Below, in pieces: positions 21,900 to 29,064 of a stretch of 64,000 nt of DNA. Location: contig NZ_BPQR01000080.1 of NCBI RefSeq assembly GCF_022179345.1, positions 1 through 64,000 on the forward strand. Reading direction: 5' to 3'. Made by a program: the position numbers and the translations under genes. The notes below the pieces were generated by a model, which saw only the letters and a list, made by a program, of their open reading frames with translations, was not told the origin of the DNA and did no database searches. The number at the start of each line of letters is the position of its first letter. Positions within the stretch are counted from its first letter, which is position 1. This stretch comes from Methylobacterium jeotgali. GTDB taxonomy: Bacteria; Pseudomonadota; Alphaproteobacteria; Rhizobiales; Beijerinckiaceae.

Positions 21900-22493
21900 C
21901 TAGGCGACCCTGGCCTGCCTCGCCCTGACGCCCTCGACGTGCGCGAGCAGGTCGGCCATCGCGCGGTCCGCGGGCGTCCCCCGGTAGGGCCAGTGGAATG
22001 CGGGCGCGGACGCGTCCACATCGGCCGCCTGGGGATGTGTCACGGGCTCCGCGGACACGTCCGCGTCGTGGGAGCCAGGCAGCCCGGGGACGCGTCCGCG
22101 CCCGGCGGCGAGGGCCTCGGCCTGATGGGGGAGCGTCCGGGCGAGGACGGTCAGCTCGTCCGGCGAGAGGGAGTGCAGCCACGTCGCGACCGGCACCGGC
22201 AGGCCGGACAGGTCGACAGGGTCGCCGCCGGCGGTCAGGTGCCGGGCGTGCATGACGAGCGCGACGCCGACCGGGTGCGTCGCAGGGACGCCGGCGACAG
22301 TCGGCAGCCTCGGCGCGGGGACGGCCGCGGCAGCGTCGAGATATTCCTCGGCCGCGACGGCGGTGGGCAAGACGGGATCCGGCCGGACGCCCGCGACAGT
22401 CCGGAGGACCCAGCGGCCGCCCTCCCACACGAAGACCAGGGGCGCGAGGGCGACGGCGGCGAGGGCGGCGAACAGGCGGGCAAGGGAACGCAT
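21900..22493 (-). CDS. Hypothetical membrane-anchored protein, 197 aa
   Basis: The family is not recognised. The N terminus RSLARLFAALAAVALAPLVFVWEGGRWV is a signal anchor or membrane helix (residues about 3-23). The rest is proline- and alanine-rich with no obvious domain; it includes WLHSLSPDELTVLARTL and a final helix ADRAMADLLAHVEGVRARQA. CAGGAGATC precedes the ATG at 22493, and earlier in-frame starts run into the next gene. It follows the 293-residue gene on the same strand by 58 bp and is likely to be in its operon. Such proteins are common in mobile elements of Methylobacterium-like genomes, which is recollection. Confidence 0.55.
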   Translation of the reverse strand: MRSLARLFAALAAVALAPLVFVWEGGRWVLRTVAGVRPDPVLPTAVAAEEYLDAAAAVPAPRLPTVAGVPATHPVGVALVMHARHLTAGGDPVDLSGLPVPVATWLHSLSPDELTVLARTLPHQAEALAAGRGRVPGLPGSHDADVSAEPVTHPQAADVDASAPAFHWPYRGTPADRAMADLLAHVEGVRARQARVA

Positions 22494-22551
22494 TGGAGAT
22501 CTCCTGTCGGGGGCGACGCTTTGATGATCGCCTCGCCCCCGCAACCCACAA

Positions 22552-23433
22552 TCACGCCGCCGCGGCCGCCGCGAGCAGGTCGGGCAGGTCGAGGCCGAAC
22601 ACCCTGAGCGCCAGCTCCGGGGGGAGCTGCTTGCGGTGCGTCCGGAGCGCCCGCAGCGCGTGCGAGGCGAGCACGGCATTCAGCGCCGGGAGGCCGGCGA
22701 GGATGTGCCCCCGGACCGTGCTGTTCCGGCCCCATCCGGACTTGTTGACGACCGAGGCCCGGTCCGCGTCGCGGGCGGTCAGGAGCCGGCAGCCCTCATG
22801 CGCCGCGGCCTGCACCTCCGGCAGGGCGGCCCGCTCGGCCTCGGGCTCGTACGGGATCTCCATCGCGCGCATCGCGCGGTCGATGTTGGCCTGCGCGCGC
22901 ACGACGAGGTCGAGCAGGTGCTCGCTCTGGTAGCGCTCCAAGCCAGCCGGTCCCCTGGCGATGCGACGCTCCGCGAGCTCGACGTCGTCGCGCACGGCCC
23001 ACGCCCACCCCTGCGTCCGCAGCGACTCGCGCGTGGCGGCGATGGCGCGCTCCGCGAGGGCGAGGTCCTCGGCCCTCCGGCGCTCCGCCGCGGCGGCCGC
23101 CTGGGCGCGCTCGCGAGCGACCCGCTCTCGGTGGGCGGCCAACCCCCGGGCGGCCGTGTTGAGGAGGACGGCCGCCTGCTCGCGGTCGTAGTCCGGCCCT
23201 TCCCAGAGGCAGGGCAGGCCGGACCTCATGCGATCGTGCGAGAACCCGATGGCCTTCAGGTGGCGCCCCTCGGGGCCGGCGAGCGCGTCGTCGTAGTCCT
23301 GCGACGGGGCCTCAGCCGTCCAGAGGCACTTCAGGACGCCCGACACGCGCAGCTCGCGCGGCGGCTGCCACTCCAGGCCCAGGCCCTCCGGCGGCCCCTG
23401 CCAGTCCCGCGTCGTCCTGTACAGCTCCGGCAT
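22552..23433 (-). CDS. Hypothetical protein, 293 aa, with central coiled coil
   Basis: The family is not recognised. The protein has an N-terminal globular part (LYRTTRDWQGPPEGLGLEW, RVSGVLKCLWTAEAP), an arginine/alanine-rich helix at about residues 98-135 (VARERAQAAAAAERRRAEDL), a middle segment with HLLDLVVRAQANIDRAMRAM and a C-terminal part with NKSGWGRNSTVRGHILAGLPALNAVL. There is no signal peptide. The size and composition suggest a phage or plasmid backbone protein, but I find no motif for a capsid, replication or transfer function. The region upstream (23434-23690) holds palindromic sites that may control it and the divergent gene. Confidence 0.55.
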   Translation of the reverse strand: MPELYRTTRDWQGPPEGLGLEWQPPRELRVSGVLKCLWTAEAPSQDYDDALAGPEGRHLKAIGFSHDRMRSGLPCLWEGPDYDREQAAVLLNTAARGLAAHRERVARERAQAAAAAERRRAEDLALAERAIAATRESLRTQGWAWAVRDDVELAERRIARGPAGLERYQSEHLLDLVVRAQANIDRAMRAMEIPYEPEAERAALPEVQAAAHEGCRLLTARDADRASVVNKSGWGRNSTVRGHILAGLPALNAVLASHALRALRTHRKQLPPELALRVFGLDLPDLLAAAAAA

Positions 23434-23690
23434 CGCGTCCTCCCTGTGCTGTGCCGCGACTACGGCACATGACGAATGCTAGCACTCGCGGGGGCAGCCG
23501 CAAGATCTCGTTCAGTCCTGGTGTCAATTTTGGACCCCAACCGGATGCTCATTAAATGAGTAAATTCTGAGTGCTCCATGCTCATCCAGTCGTCCGCGTT
23601 AAGTTTGTGCCCTCAACTCCCCTTTCGTCATCTGACGAACGTGCTTGAATGCTTGGGCGCGGCGTCGCGCGTCGATTCGTGGAGGGGTCT
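23434..23690. promoter_or_regulatory. Divergent control region with two palindromes
   Basis: This 257-base gap is unusually AT-rich for the window. CTCATT-A-AATGAG at 23548-23560 is a perfect palindrome around one base, and CGTCA-TC-TGACG at 23626-23637 is another, 54 bases before the start of the gene at 23691. Both look like operators for a phage-like repressor. Promoter elements are not clear enough to place. Confidence 0.45.
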
Positions 23691-24095
23691 ATGCGGGTGT
23701 GGAGGGAGGTCGGCTCGGGCGTGACGGCGGCGCAAGTCCGCCGTGTCGTCGCGAGCACGGTGGGCGTCGGCGCCGTCGCGCGCCGGCTGGGCGTCGCGGA
23801 GTGCACGGCGCATCGCTGGGCCGGCCTGGCGGGCGTGAGCATCGTACCGCGGCCCCGAACGGAGCGCATGCCCGGGCGCCAGCTCGTGTCCGACGCCGCC
23901 GTGCGGGACGCCATGCTCGGCCCACTCTCGCTCCGCGCCGCCGTCGAGCGCGCGCCCTCCGCCGCCCGCTGGGCCCGGCGCCACGGCGTCGGACCCGGCT
24001 ACCTCGCAGACGTGCTTTCGGGCCGCCGCCCGCCGGGCGCGAAGATCCTGTCGGCGCTCGGCATCGGCCGGGCCTACGTGAGGGGGCGCCCGTGA
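23691..24095 (+). CDS. Putative helix-turn-helix protein, 134 aa
   Basis: The family is not recognised with certainty. The segment VTAAQVRRVVASTVGVGAVARRLGVAECTAHRWAGLAGV (about residues 10-48) fits a helix-turn-helix. A second helical part, LRAAVERAPSAARWARRHGVGPGYLADVLSGRRPP, resembles a Cro/C1-like or MuC-like DNA-binding pattern. The ATG at 23691 has GGAGGGG before it; the longer start at 23649 adds an arginine-rich stretch. It heads a rightward chain of overlapped genes and lies next to the palindromes at 23548 and 23626, so it may be a repressor of this segment. Confidence 0.55.
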   Translation: MRVWREVGSGVTAAQVRRVVASTVGVGAVARRLGVAECTAHRWAGLAGVSIVPRPRTERMPGRQLVSDAAVRDAMLGPLSLRAAVERAPSAARWARRHGVGPGYLADVLSGRRPPGAKILSALGIGRAYVRGRP

Positions 24096-24283
24096 CCGAC
24101 CGCGACGCCGCCGTCCTGGCCGCCCTGCGCGCCGTCCCCGCGGGCGCGCTCCCGATGCACCTGGCGCCCGGCCTCGGGCTCGGGGTCAAGCAGGTCTCGA
24201 CCGTCCTGCAGCGCCTGCGCATCGCCGGCCTCGTCCGGTTCGAGGCGCCCCGCTGGACCGCCATCGAGGAGCCCCGCCCGTGA
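24092..24283 (+). CDS. Small winged-helix-like protein, 63 aa
   Basis: A GTG start overlaps the stop of the previous gene (GTGA at 24092-24095). The product reads TDRDAAVLAALRAVPAGALPMHLAPGLGLGVKQVSTVLQRLRIAGLVRFEAP. The pattern helix, helix, recognition helix (KQVSTVLQRLRIAGLVR) and wing is like a small MarR/ArsR-type DNA-binding domain. Its place in a chain of overlapping frames supports translation. The target is unknown. Confidence 0.55.
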   Translation: MTDRDAAVLAALRAVPAGALPMHLAPGLGLGVKQVSTVLQRLRIAGLVRFEAPRWTAIEEPRP

Positions 24284-24492
24284 GCCCTCCCCTGCTCGAC
24301 GGCCTCGACGCTCTCGTCGGCGCCGCCCTGCGTGAGCGCCTCGTCGCCGCCCTGGCGGCCGCCCTGGCCGCCGCCGCCGGCGACCCCGCGCACCCCCTCG
24401 TCGCCCGCGTCCGCGCTGCCGGGCGAGGCGGCCGCCCCGGCGCCGCGCACCCCGATCCGCCGCGTCCCCGCACCCGCCCCGAGGTCCCATGA
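24280..24492 (+). CDS. Hypothetical small protein, 70 aa
   Basis: A GTG start overlaps the previous stop by four bases (GTGA). The first half (PLLDGLDALVGAALRERLVAALAAALAAAAGDPAHPLV) is an alanine/leucine helix and the second half is proline- and arginine-rich low complexity. I cannot assign a function. Support rests on its position in the overlap chain; the low-complexity tail leaves real doubt. Confidence 0.4.
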   Translation: MSPPLLDGLDALVGAALRERLVAALAAALAAAAGDPAHPLVARVRAAGRGGRPGAAHPDPPRPRTRPEVP

Positions 24493-24674
24493 CGACGCCC
24501 CCGCCGGACCCGCCGCGCCTGAGGCTCGTGCCGGGGCCGCCCCCGGGATCCCCGCCGCCGGCGCGGCCGCGGCCCCGCCCGCCATCATCGATCCTCGGGC
24601 CGGCCTCGTGCGAGCGCCGGTGGCGGCCGGCGGACCGGCGTCCGTGGCCGGACGCGGAGCGCTGGCCGCGCTGA
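24489..24674 (+). CDS. Hypothetical proline-rich small protein, 61 aa
   Basis: An ATG overlaps the previous stop (ATGA at 24489-24492). The product is proline/arginine-rich (TTPPPDPPRLRLVPGPPPGSPPPARPRPR) and ends PDAERWPR. Nothing suggests a fold. It may be a real coupled gene or a GC-rich open frame. After it, 24675-24869 has no supported gene, although all frames are open for long stretches because of base composition. Confidence 0.3.
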   Translation: MTTPPPDPPRLRLVPGPPPGSPPPARPRPRPPSSILGPASCERRWRPADRRPWPDAERWPR

Positions 24675-24869
24675 GGCGAACGTCGGCGGCCGCGGCGGAC
24701 GGCCCGCCCGAGACGCCGGAGCGGACCGTCCCAGCGAGGCCGGGCGTCCCGCCGTCCCGCCCGCAGGCCCGTCGGCCGGTGCCGCAGCTCGCGCCGCCGC
24801 CCCCTCGCCGTCGCCCTGGCGGCCGCCGAGGCGCGCGCTGCCCGCCGTCCCGCCGCCGTCCCGGGCGAG

Positions 24870-24995
24870 ATGACCGCCGAGGACATCGCGTGGCTGCACG
24901 CGCTCCCCGACTACGAGCCCCCGGCCGCCCCGGCGCCGGCGCGCCGCCCCACGGACGGCGCTTGGCTCCGCGACCTGCTCATGCAGGCGAGGTGA
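24870..24995 (+). CDS. Hypothetical small protein, 41 aa
   Basis: The product reads MTAEDIAWLHALPDYEP, a short proline/alanine linker, then TDGAWLRDLLMQAR. It is less biased than its neighbours, and the two short helices look selected. CCGGGCGAG lies before the ATG and the next gene starts 2 bases after the stop, which supports a coupled gene. The function is unknown. Confidence 0.4.
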   Translation: MTAEDIAWLHALPDYEPPAAPAPARRPTDGAWLRDLLMQAR

Positions 24996-24997
24996 GC

Positions 24998-25507
24998 ATG
25001 GCCGCCGTCACCGCCCCCGCCTTCACCCGGCCGATCCGCCGCCGCATCCGGTGGGGCTACGGCCGCACGGTCATCCGGCCGGGCCACAGCGACCTGGCCG
25101 GGCTGCGCCGGTTCCCGGTCGAGACGTGGCACCCGATGAACGTCATCCTCGCGCCGCTCCCGGACCCGTGGCGCGAGGACCTCTACCTCTCCTCGCCCCT
25201 CCGCGACGCCACGCCGGCATGGGCCGCGCGCGTCACGGACGACGAGACCGGCGACCTCGTCGGCCTGCTCGTCGAGACGCCGCCCGGCGCCTGGCCCGCC
25301 CACGCCTGGCACCGGGGCGAGCTCGCCGCCGACGGCCACGCCGCGGGAGCCGGGGGCGGCCGCTACGCCGCCGTCGACCGGGAAGCGCGCCTCATCGTCG
25401 GCGAGTGCGCGGTGAGCCTGGACTCGGCCCTCGACGCGCTGTGCCGGACCGTGCGCCGCCGGCGCGAGACCCCCGAGGACCTCGCCGCGCTGGAGGGACT
25501 GCAATGA
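24998..25507 (+). CDS. Hypothetical protein, 169 aa
   Basis: The family is not recognised. The product has IRRRIRWGYGRTVIRPGHSDLAGLRRFPVETWHPMNVILAPLPDPWREDLYL and EARLIVGECAVSLDSALDALCRTVRRRRET. It is soluble, tryptophan- and arginine-rich, and related in pattern (W-rich N terminus, DPW-x-x-LY) to the protein at 25868 (HLADIGWGWWRPMPVVL, SDPWAHRLYAQ), so the two may be a duplicated family. CGAGGTGAGC precedes the ATG. It overlaps the next gene by four bases. Confidence 0.6.
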   Translation: MAAVTAPAFTRPIRRRIRWGYGRTVIRPGHSDLAGLRRFPVETWHPMNVILAPLPDPWREDLYLSSPLRDATPAWAARVTDDETGDLVGLLVETPPGAWPAHAWHRGELAADGHAAGAGGGRYAAVDREARLIVGECAVSLDSALDALCRTVRRRRETPEDLAALEGLQ

Positions 25508-25779
25508 CGCCCGCCGACCTCGCCCCCGCCGGCCGCCTGCTCTCGGGCAGCGACGAAGAGTGGAAGCGCCCGCTCGCCCGGATGCTCGGCGCCATGCACC
25601 CCGACGGCCCCCGCGAGAGCCTGGATCCCCGCGGCGTCGACCGCTGGGCGTCGGGCGCCCGCGAGATCCCCGGATGGGTCGGGCCCGCCGTCGCGCGCCT
25701 GCTCACGGACCTAGCGGACAGCCTGGAATTCGAGGCGGCCGCCGCTCGCGCCGTGGCGGTTAGGGTTGCCGCGGGTTGA
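25504..25779 (+). CDS. Hypothetical protein, 91 aa
   Basis: The ATG overlaps the previous stop (ATGA). The product has LAPAGRLLSGSDEEWKRPLARMLGAMHP, DPRGVDRWASGAREIPGWVGPAVARLLTDLAD and an alanine-rich end. The WKRPLARMLG...V-x-RW-x-SG-x-R-x-I-P pattern is like the small helix-turn-helix proteins found in phage and plasmid regions that regulate copy number or transcription, as in a YdaS/Cro-type fold. That is a loose likeness only. Confidence 0.5.
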   Translation: MTPADLAPAGRLLSGSDEEWKRPLARMLGAMHPDGPRESLDPRGVDRWASGAREIPGWVGPAVARLLTDLADSLEFEAAAARAVAVRVAAG

Positions 25780-25867
25780 ACGAGCCTCATCGCATTTGAC
25801 GCGATTCCCGACGGGTCGATTCACGCGCGCCTGCTACGCCGTCCCCGTCGAGAGCGAGGAGGGCGGC

Positions 25868-26434
25868 ATGCCTGAGGATTACACGGTCGAATGGCCGAAG
25901 GTGCCCGGGGCTAAGTATATGCACCTCGCCGACATCGGCTGGGGCTGGTGGCGGCCCATGCCGGTCGTGCTCGAAGAACACAGCGATCCTTGGGCGCACC
26001 GGCTCTACGCGCAGAGCCGACTGCCACAGGCAGTGCATCCCGAGCGCCGCCCACGGCAGGGCCTCCTCGTCCTCAACCCGGACCCGGCCCTCGACCAGAG
26101 GGAGCGTGAGCTCGCGCTCATCCTCCGCATGCCCCGAGACCCGCCGGGTGAAGAGCACCGGCTCCGATACCGTTGCCTGTACCTCGACGACCGCCATCCC
26201 GACCCGGGGATGCCGTGGGAGGACTGGCTCGTCGATAACCGGCGTTGGATCGCCATACGGTCGGACTGGCGGGTCGTTCGCGCGACGACGACCCGCGCCG
26301 AGGCCATCCGACATGCCCTCCAACCGCACCGGAAGTGGGTGTCATCGCCGGCCCCGGAGCGGGAGGCCGAGCCCGAGGGCGAGGACCTGGTCGAGCTCGG
26401 GATCGTCGCCGAGGCTCATCTCGGGCGGGGCTAG
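25868..26434 (+). CDS. Hypothetical protein, 188 aa
   Basis: The family is not recognised. The product starts MPEDYTVEWPKVPGAKYMHLADIGWGWWRP, has a SDPWAHRLYAQSRLP segment shared in pattern with the 24998 protein, then LNPDPALDQRERELALILRMP, CLYLDDRHPDPGMPWEDWLVDNRRWI and a C-terminal acidic tail. It is soluble. GAGGAGGGCGGC precedes the ATG at 25868, which is preferred to 25766. Its stop shares CTAG with the stop of the convergent metallophosphoesterase (26431-26434), a tight arrangement. Confidence 0.6.
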   Translation: MPEDYTVEWPKVPGAKYMHLADIGWGWWRPMPVVLEEHSDPWAHRLYAQSRLPQAVHPERRPRQGLLVLNPDPALDQRERELALILRMPRDPPGEEHRLRYRCLYLDDRHPDPGMPWEDWLVDNRRWIAIRSDWRVVRATTTRAEAIRHALQPHRKWVSSPAPEREAEPEGEDLVELGIVAEAHLGRG

Positions 26435-26973
26435 CCCCTGTTCCGCGCCCGGGCGACCTCCTCCGGCACGGTGTCGCTCAGGGCCATCGCATCCACGATG
26501 TTCGAGAGCGACACCGGCCGGTAGCTCCAGACGTCGACGCCTACGTCGCAGGACTGCGTCGTGCCCGGCAGCGTGCCGTGCACGTGCCCGTACAGGTGCA
26601 GGCTGCCCCGGAACGCCCGCGGCCAGCTACGCATGGGATAGTGGCACAGCACCAGGTGCCGCCCCTCGACCGAGATCTCGCGGATCCCGTCGTGCTGCTC
26701 CGCCCAGGGGAGCTTGCGCGACCGCTTGTCGTGGTTGCCAGCGACGAGGCACTTGCGCCCGTGCAGCCGGCGGAAGATGCGCTCGGCCGCCTCGGCCGGG
26801 CCCAAGGCGAAGTCGCCCACGTGGTAGACGGTGTCGGCGGGCCGGACGGTCGCGTTCCAGGCCTCGACCAGCGACGCGTCGTGCTCGGCGATGGACGAGA
26901 ACGGGCGCCGGCAGGCCGGGATGACCCCGGCGTGCAGGAAATGCGTGTCGGCGGTGAACCAGGTGTCGGGCAC
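26431..26973 (-). CDS. Metallophosphoesterase family protein
   Basis: A 180-residue protein of the calcineurin-like phosphoesterase fold: D-T-H in TWFTADTHFLHAG, GDFALGP, GNHD in LVAGNHDKRS, CHYP in LVLCHYPMRSW and GHVHG in HLYGHVHGTLPG. These supply the two-metal site. Such small enzymes in phages and mobile elements hydrolyse nucleic acid or phospho-substrates; the exact substrate cannot be told. The GTG at 26973 is chosen because GGAGG lies just before it; the TTG at 26985 would lie in that ribosome site. GGCCTCC/GGAGGCC at 26977-26997 also forms a small inverted repeat over the ribosome site. Confidence 0.85.
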   Translation of the reverse strand: MPDTWFTADTHFLHAGVIPACRRPFSSIAEHDASLVEAWNATVRPADTVYHVGDFALGPAEAAERIFRRLHGRKCLVAGNHDKRSRKLPWAEQHDGIREISVEGRHLVLCHYPMRSWPRAFRGSLHLYGHVHGTLPGTTQSCDVGVDVWSYRPVSLSNIVDAMALSDTVPEEVARARNRG

Positions 26974-27175
26974 GGAGGCCTCCAAAAATCGGAGGCCGGC
27001 GTCGCGCGCTCAGGGCCTCCGGGATGTCGGGACGGGCGGCGGGGCCCAGGGTTTTCGGGACATCGGGAAGGTCTCAGGCGGGGCAGGAATCGTGACGATC
27101 GCAGCTCGCGGCGTGGCGGTCCAGCGCGGGCTCGCGGCAGGGTGAACGAATGCCTGGCCGGGGCGGTCTGGTGGG

Positions 27176-27215
27176 ACAAACCTAAGGCGGATCCGGGATT
27201 CTGCCTTAGGTTTGT
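27176..27215 (-). terminator. Long inverted repeat at the integrase gene end
   Basis: ACAAACCTAAGGC (27176-27188) pairs perfectly with GCCTTAGGTTTGT (27203-27215) around a 14-base loop. The right arm covers the integrase stop codon (27206-27208). It is probably a terminator for the leftward integrase gene, or a regulatory hairpin. It has no long T run. Confidence 0.5.
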
Positions 27216-28702
27216 ACCGTGGGCTCCCTCCCCTTCTGCCTAGCGCGTGCAGCCAGGAACCCGGCCCGCACCTCGTCGAGGTCGAACTTCGCCTTGCCGG
27301 CGTGCTCCTCGACTAGGTCCCACCACGCCCTCATCGCGGGCCGCTTCAGGTCCATGCGGTCGTCGTCGACGTAGTGCCGCTCGGACACGTTGCCCGACGC
27401 GACGCCCTCGGCGTGGTCGATGATCATGTCCAGGACCGACGGCGCCAGGCCCAGGGCCCGGCGGCCATGCGAGCGCAGGGCGCGGCGCAGGTCGTGCGGG
27501 CTAGTGTCGACCGGGAGCGCCGCGAGCAGGTGCGTCAGCGCCGATTCGGACAGGTAGCCGACCGGCGCGCCGGCGCGGCGCGGCCGCATCCCCGGGAACA
27601 GCCACGGCCCCTCCCCGAACTGCCCCCGGACCGCCGCCCAGACCGGCGGCGGCAGCGGCACCGCGTGGTGCGCCTGCGCCCGGCCCGTCTCGCCCGTCTT
27701 GCGCCGCACGGGCGGCAGGCGCCACACGCCCCAGCCATCGCCGGCATCGGAGAACTCGTCGAGCCGGGCGGACACGATGGCGTGCCGGCGCTGGACCGTC
27801 GCGACCAGGAGCAGCACCGCGGCGGCCAGGCGAGGGTCGAGCAGGTCGGTGCGGGCGAGCGCCACGAGCAGCCCGACGCGCTCCATCGTCGGCCAGCGCA
27901 CCTGCTGCCGCGGCGCCTCGCCCTCGCGCGCCTTCGGGCGCTTGGGCCGCTGCAGGTCGTCGAGGTGGCCCTTGGCGACGCCGCTGTCCCGCCTCGGCCC
28001 CGGCGTCGCAAGCCAGCCGTAGAAGTGGCGCAGCCGCACGAACAGGGCCTCGGCCTGGCGGTGGTGCGAGCGGTTCTTCGCGGCCAGCACCGTCGCCAGG
28101 TCGTCGGGCGTGACGGCCGCCACCGGCATGCCGGCGAACCGCTTGAGGACGGGGTGGCGCAGGTTCTTGCGCGCGTCTTCGTGGGCGGCCTTGCGCCACT
28201 CGGGCTCGTGGGCGGCGAGGTAGGCGGCGACGGCCTGATCGTACGTCCAGCCCCGGGGCCGCGGCGGGGGCGCGGGCGTCGGGTGGTGGTAGACGTTCTT
28301 CGGGAACACCTCCTCGATCCGCATGAGGCCGAGCTCGGCCAGGCGCCGGTTGAGCCAGAGCAGGGTCGGCCAGCCGTTGCCGGAGCGAAGCAGGTCCATG
28401 GCCTCCCCGGCGACCTGGCGGGCCTGGGCGACGGTCAGCCGCTCCACCGGCCCGAGGTCAAGGCGTACCGTCCTCTTGAGGCGCTCCGCCTTCCAGCCCC
28501 ACGATATCGTCCGGGGCGAGACCCGCAGCAGCAGGCCCGGGGCGCGCAGGTCGCGGACGTCGACGGCCGGCACGCCGGGGCGCTGCTCCTCCCGGCACCG
28601 GGTGATGAATGTCCCCGTGATGTCGACCGGCCCGCGGGGCGGCCAGTCGATCCGGGCGCGGGCCGGTGCGGCCTTCTTCGCAGCGGGCTTGGCGCGGGCC
28701 AT
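27206..28702 (-). CDS. Tyrosine-type site-specific recombinase (integrase)
   Basis: A 498-residue recombinase. An N-terminal arm-binding-like part (about 20-140) is followed by a SAM-like core-binding domain (about 150-240: YDQAVAAYLAAHEPEWRK...FYGWL) and the catalytic domain (about 270-460). Catalytic residues are visible: Arg305 or Arg306 in TVQRRHAIVSARLDEF, H403-D-L-R406 in SPHDLRRAL, H430 in IIDHAEG and the nucleophile Y444 in SERHYVDDD. It is full length and apparently intact. It sits about 170 bp from the tRNA-Lys fragment and is transcribed away from it. It should excise and integrate the island at tRNA-Lys(CTT). Confidence 0.9.
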   Translation of the reverse strand: MARAKPAAKKAAPARARIDWPPRGPVDITGTFITRCREEQRPGVPAVDVRDLRAPGLLLRVSPRTISWGWKAERLKRTVRLDLGPVERLTVAQARQVAGEAMDLLRSGNGWPTLLWLNRRLAELGLMRIEEVFPKNVYHHPTPAPPPRPRGWTYDQAVAAYLAAHEPEWRKAAHEDARKNLRHPVLKRFAGMPVAAVTPDDLATVLAAKNRSHHRQAEALFVRLRHFYGWLATPGPRRDSGVAKGHLDDLQRPKRPKAREGEAPRQQVRWPTMERVGLLVALARTDLLDPRLAAAVLLLVATVQRRHAIVSARLDEFSDAGDGWGVWRLPPVRRKTGETGRAQAHHAVPLPPPVWAAVRGQFGEGPWLFPGMRPRRAGAPVGYLSESALTHLLAALPVDTSPHDLRRALRSHGRRALGLAPSVLDMIIDHAEGVASGNVSERHYVDDDRMDLKRPAMRAWWDLVEEHAGKAKFDLDEVRAGFLAARARQKGREPTVQT

Positions 28703-28874
28703 TTGGGCGGGATTCCTTGGGCGGCTTTGGGCGGGGCCGCGAAAATCACCCGGCCGGGGCCCGCCGTCGAGGGAAAACCGCCGCCGCTGGCTAAGTCCCT
28801 GTGGATGCTCGCGGAAGTTAACGCCCGTTAGCTACACGTTCCTGGCACCAGAAGCCGCCCAAAACCGGTCGGGA

Positions 28875-28925
28875 AGCTGACTCTTAATCAGCGGGTCCTA
28901 GGTTCGAACCCTAGTGCGCCCACCA
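28875..28925 (+). repeat. tRNA-Lys(CTT) 3' fragment, attachment site
   Basis: GCTGA-CTCTTAA-TCAGC forms the anticodon stem-loop (anticodon CTT), CTAGG-TTCGAAC-CCTAG the T arm, and TGCGCCC-A-CCA the acceptor strand and tail. The 5' acceptor strand (GGGCGCA expected) and D arm are absent; upstream sequence is unrelated. It is therefore the direct-repeat end of an integrated element, not a working tRNA. The chromosome continues to the right. The rest of 28703-29064 holds only this and the hairpin at 29034. Confidence 0.8.
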
Positions 28926-29033
28926 ATCCTTCTCATTCCAAGGACATTCCGGTGTGGGCTCCGCGGTGACGCGGCTGCGCGCCGGTCGGCCCAGTCCCCT
29001 GCGCAAGCCGGTCGCTCCGGCGTAGGGCCGGTC

Positions 29034-29055
29034 GGCTCGCCCCTTGGGACGAGCC
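29034..29055 (-). terminator. Hairpin after the sorbosone dehydrogenase gene
   Basis: GGCTCG (29034-29039) pairs with CGAGCC (29050-29055) around a 10-base loop, 10 bp beyond the leftward stop at 29065. No T run follows, so its strength is uncertain. Confidence 0.35.
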
Positions 29056-29064
29056 ACAGTCGTC

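Larger units (their letters stand above)
1..28874. mobile_element. Right-hand part of a genomic island integrated at tRNA-Lys(CTT)
   Basis: Seen: a tyrosine recombinase gene (27206-28702) lies about 170 bp from a 3' fragment of tRNA-Lys (28875-28925) that has no 5' half. To the left are cargo and hypothetical genes; to the right are conserved chromosomal genes. Known: integrative elements that use a tRNA 3' end leave the intact tRNA at one end and a direct repeat of its 3' part at the other. Inferred: the island runs leftward out of the window, because I saw no intact tRNA-Lys or second copy of the fragment in 1-28874. The left part may also be a composite of several insertions. Confidence 0.6.

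Noticed and set aside
24074..24886. 270-codon Gly/Arg-rich minus frame
   Set aside because: Composition typical of a shadow in very GC-rich DNA, and it conflicts with the overlap-coupled plus-strand chain.
28850..28925. Complete tRNA-Lys gene
   Set aside because: Only the anticodon arm, T arm, acceptor 3' strand and CCA are present; the 5' strand and D arm are missing, so it is an attachment-site fragment.
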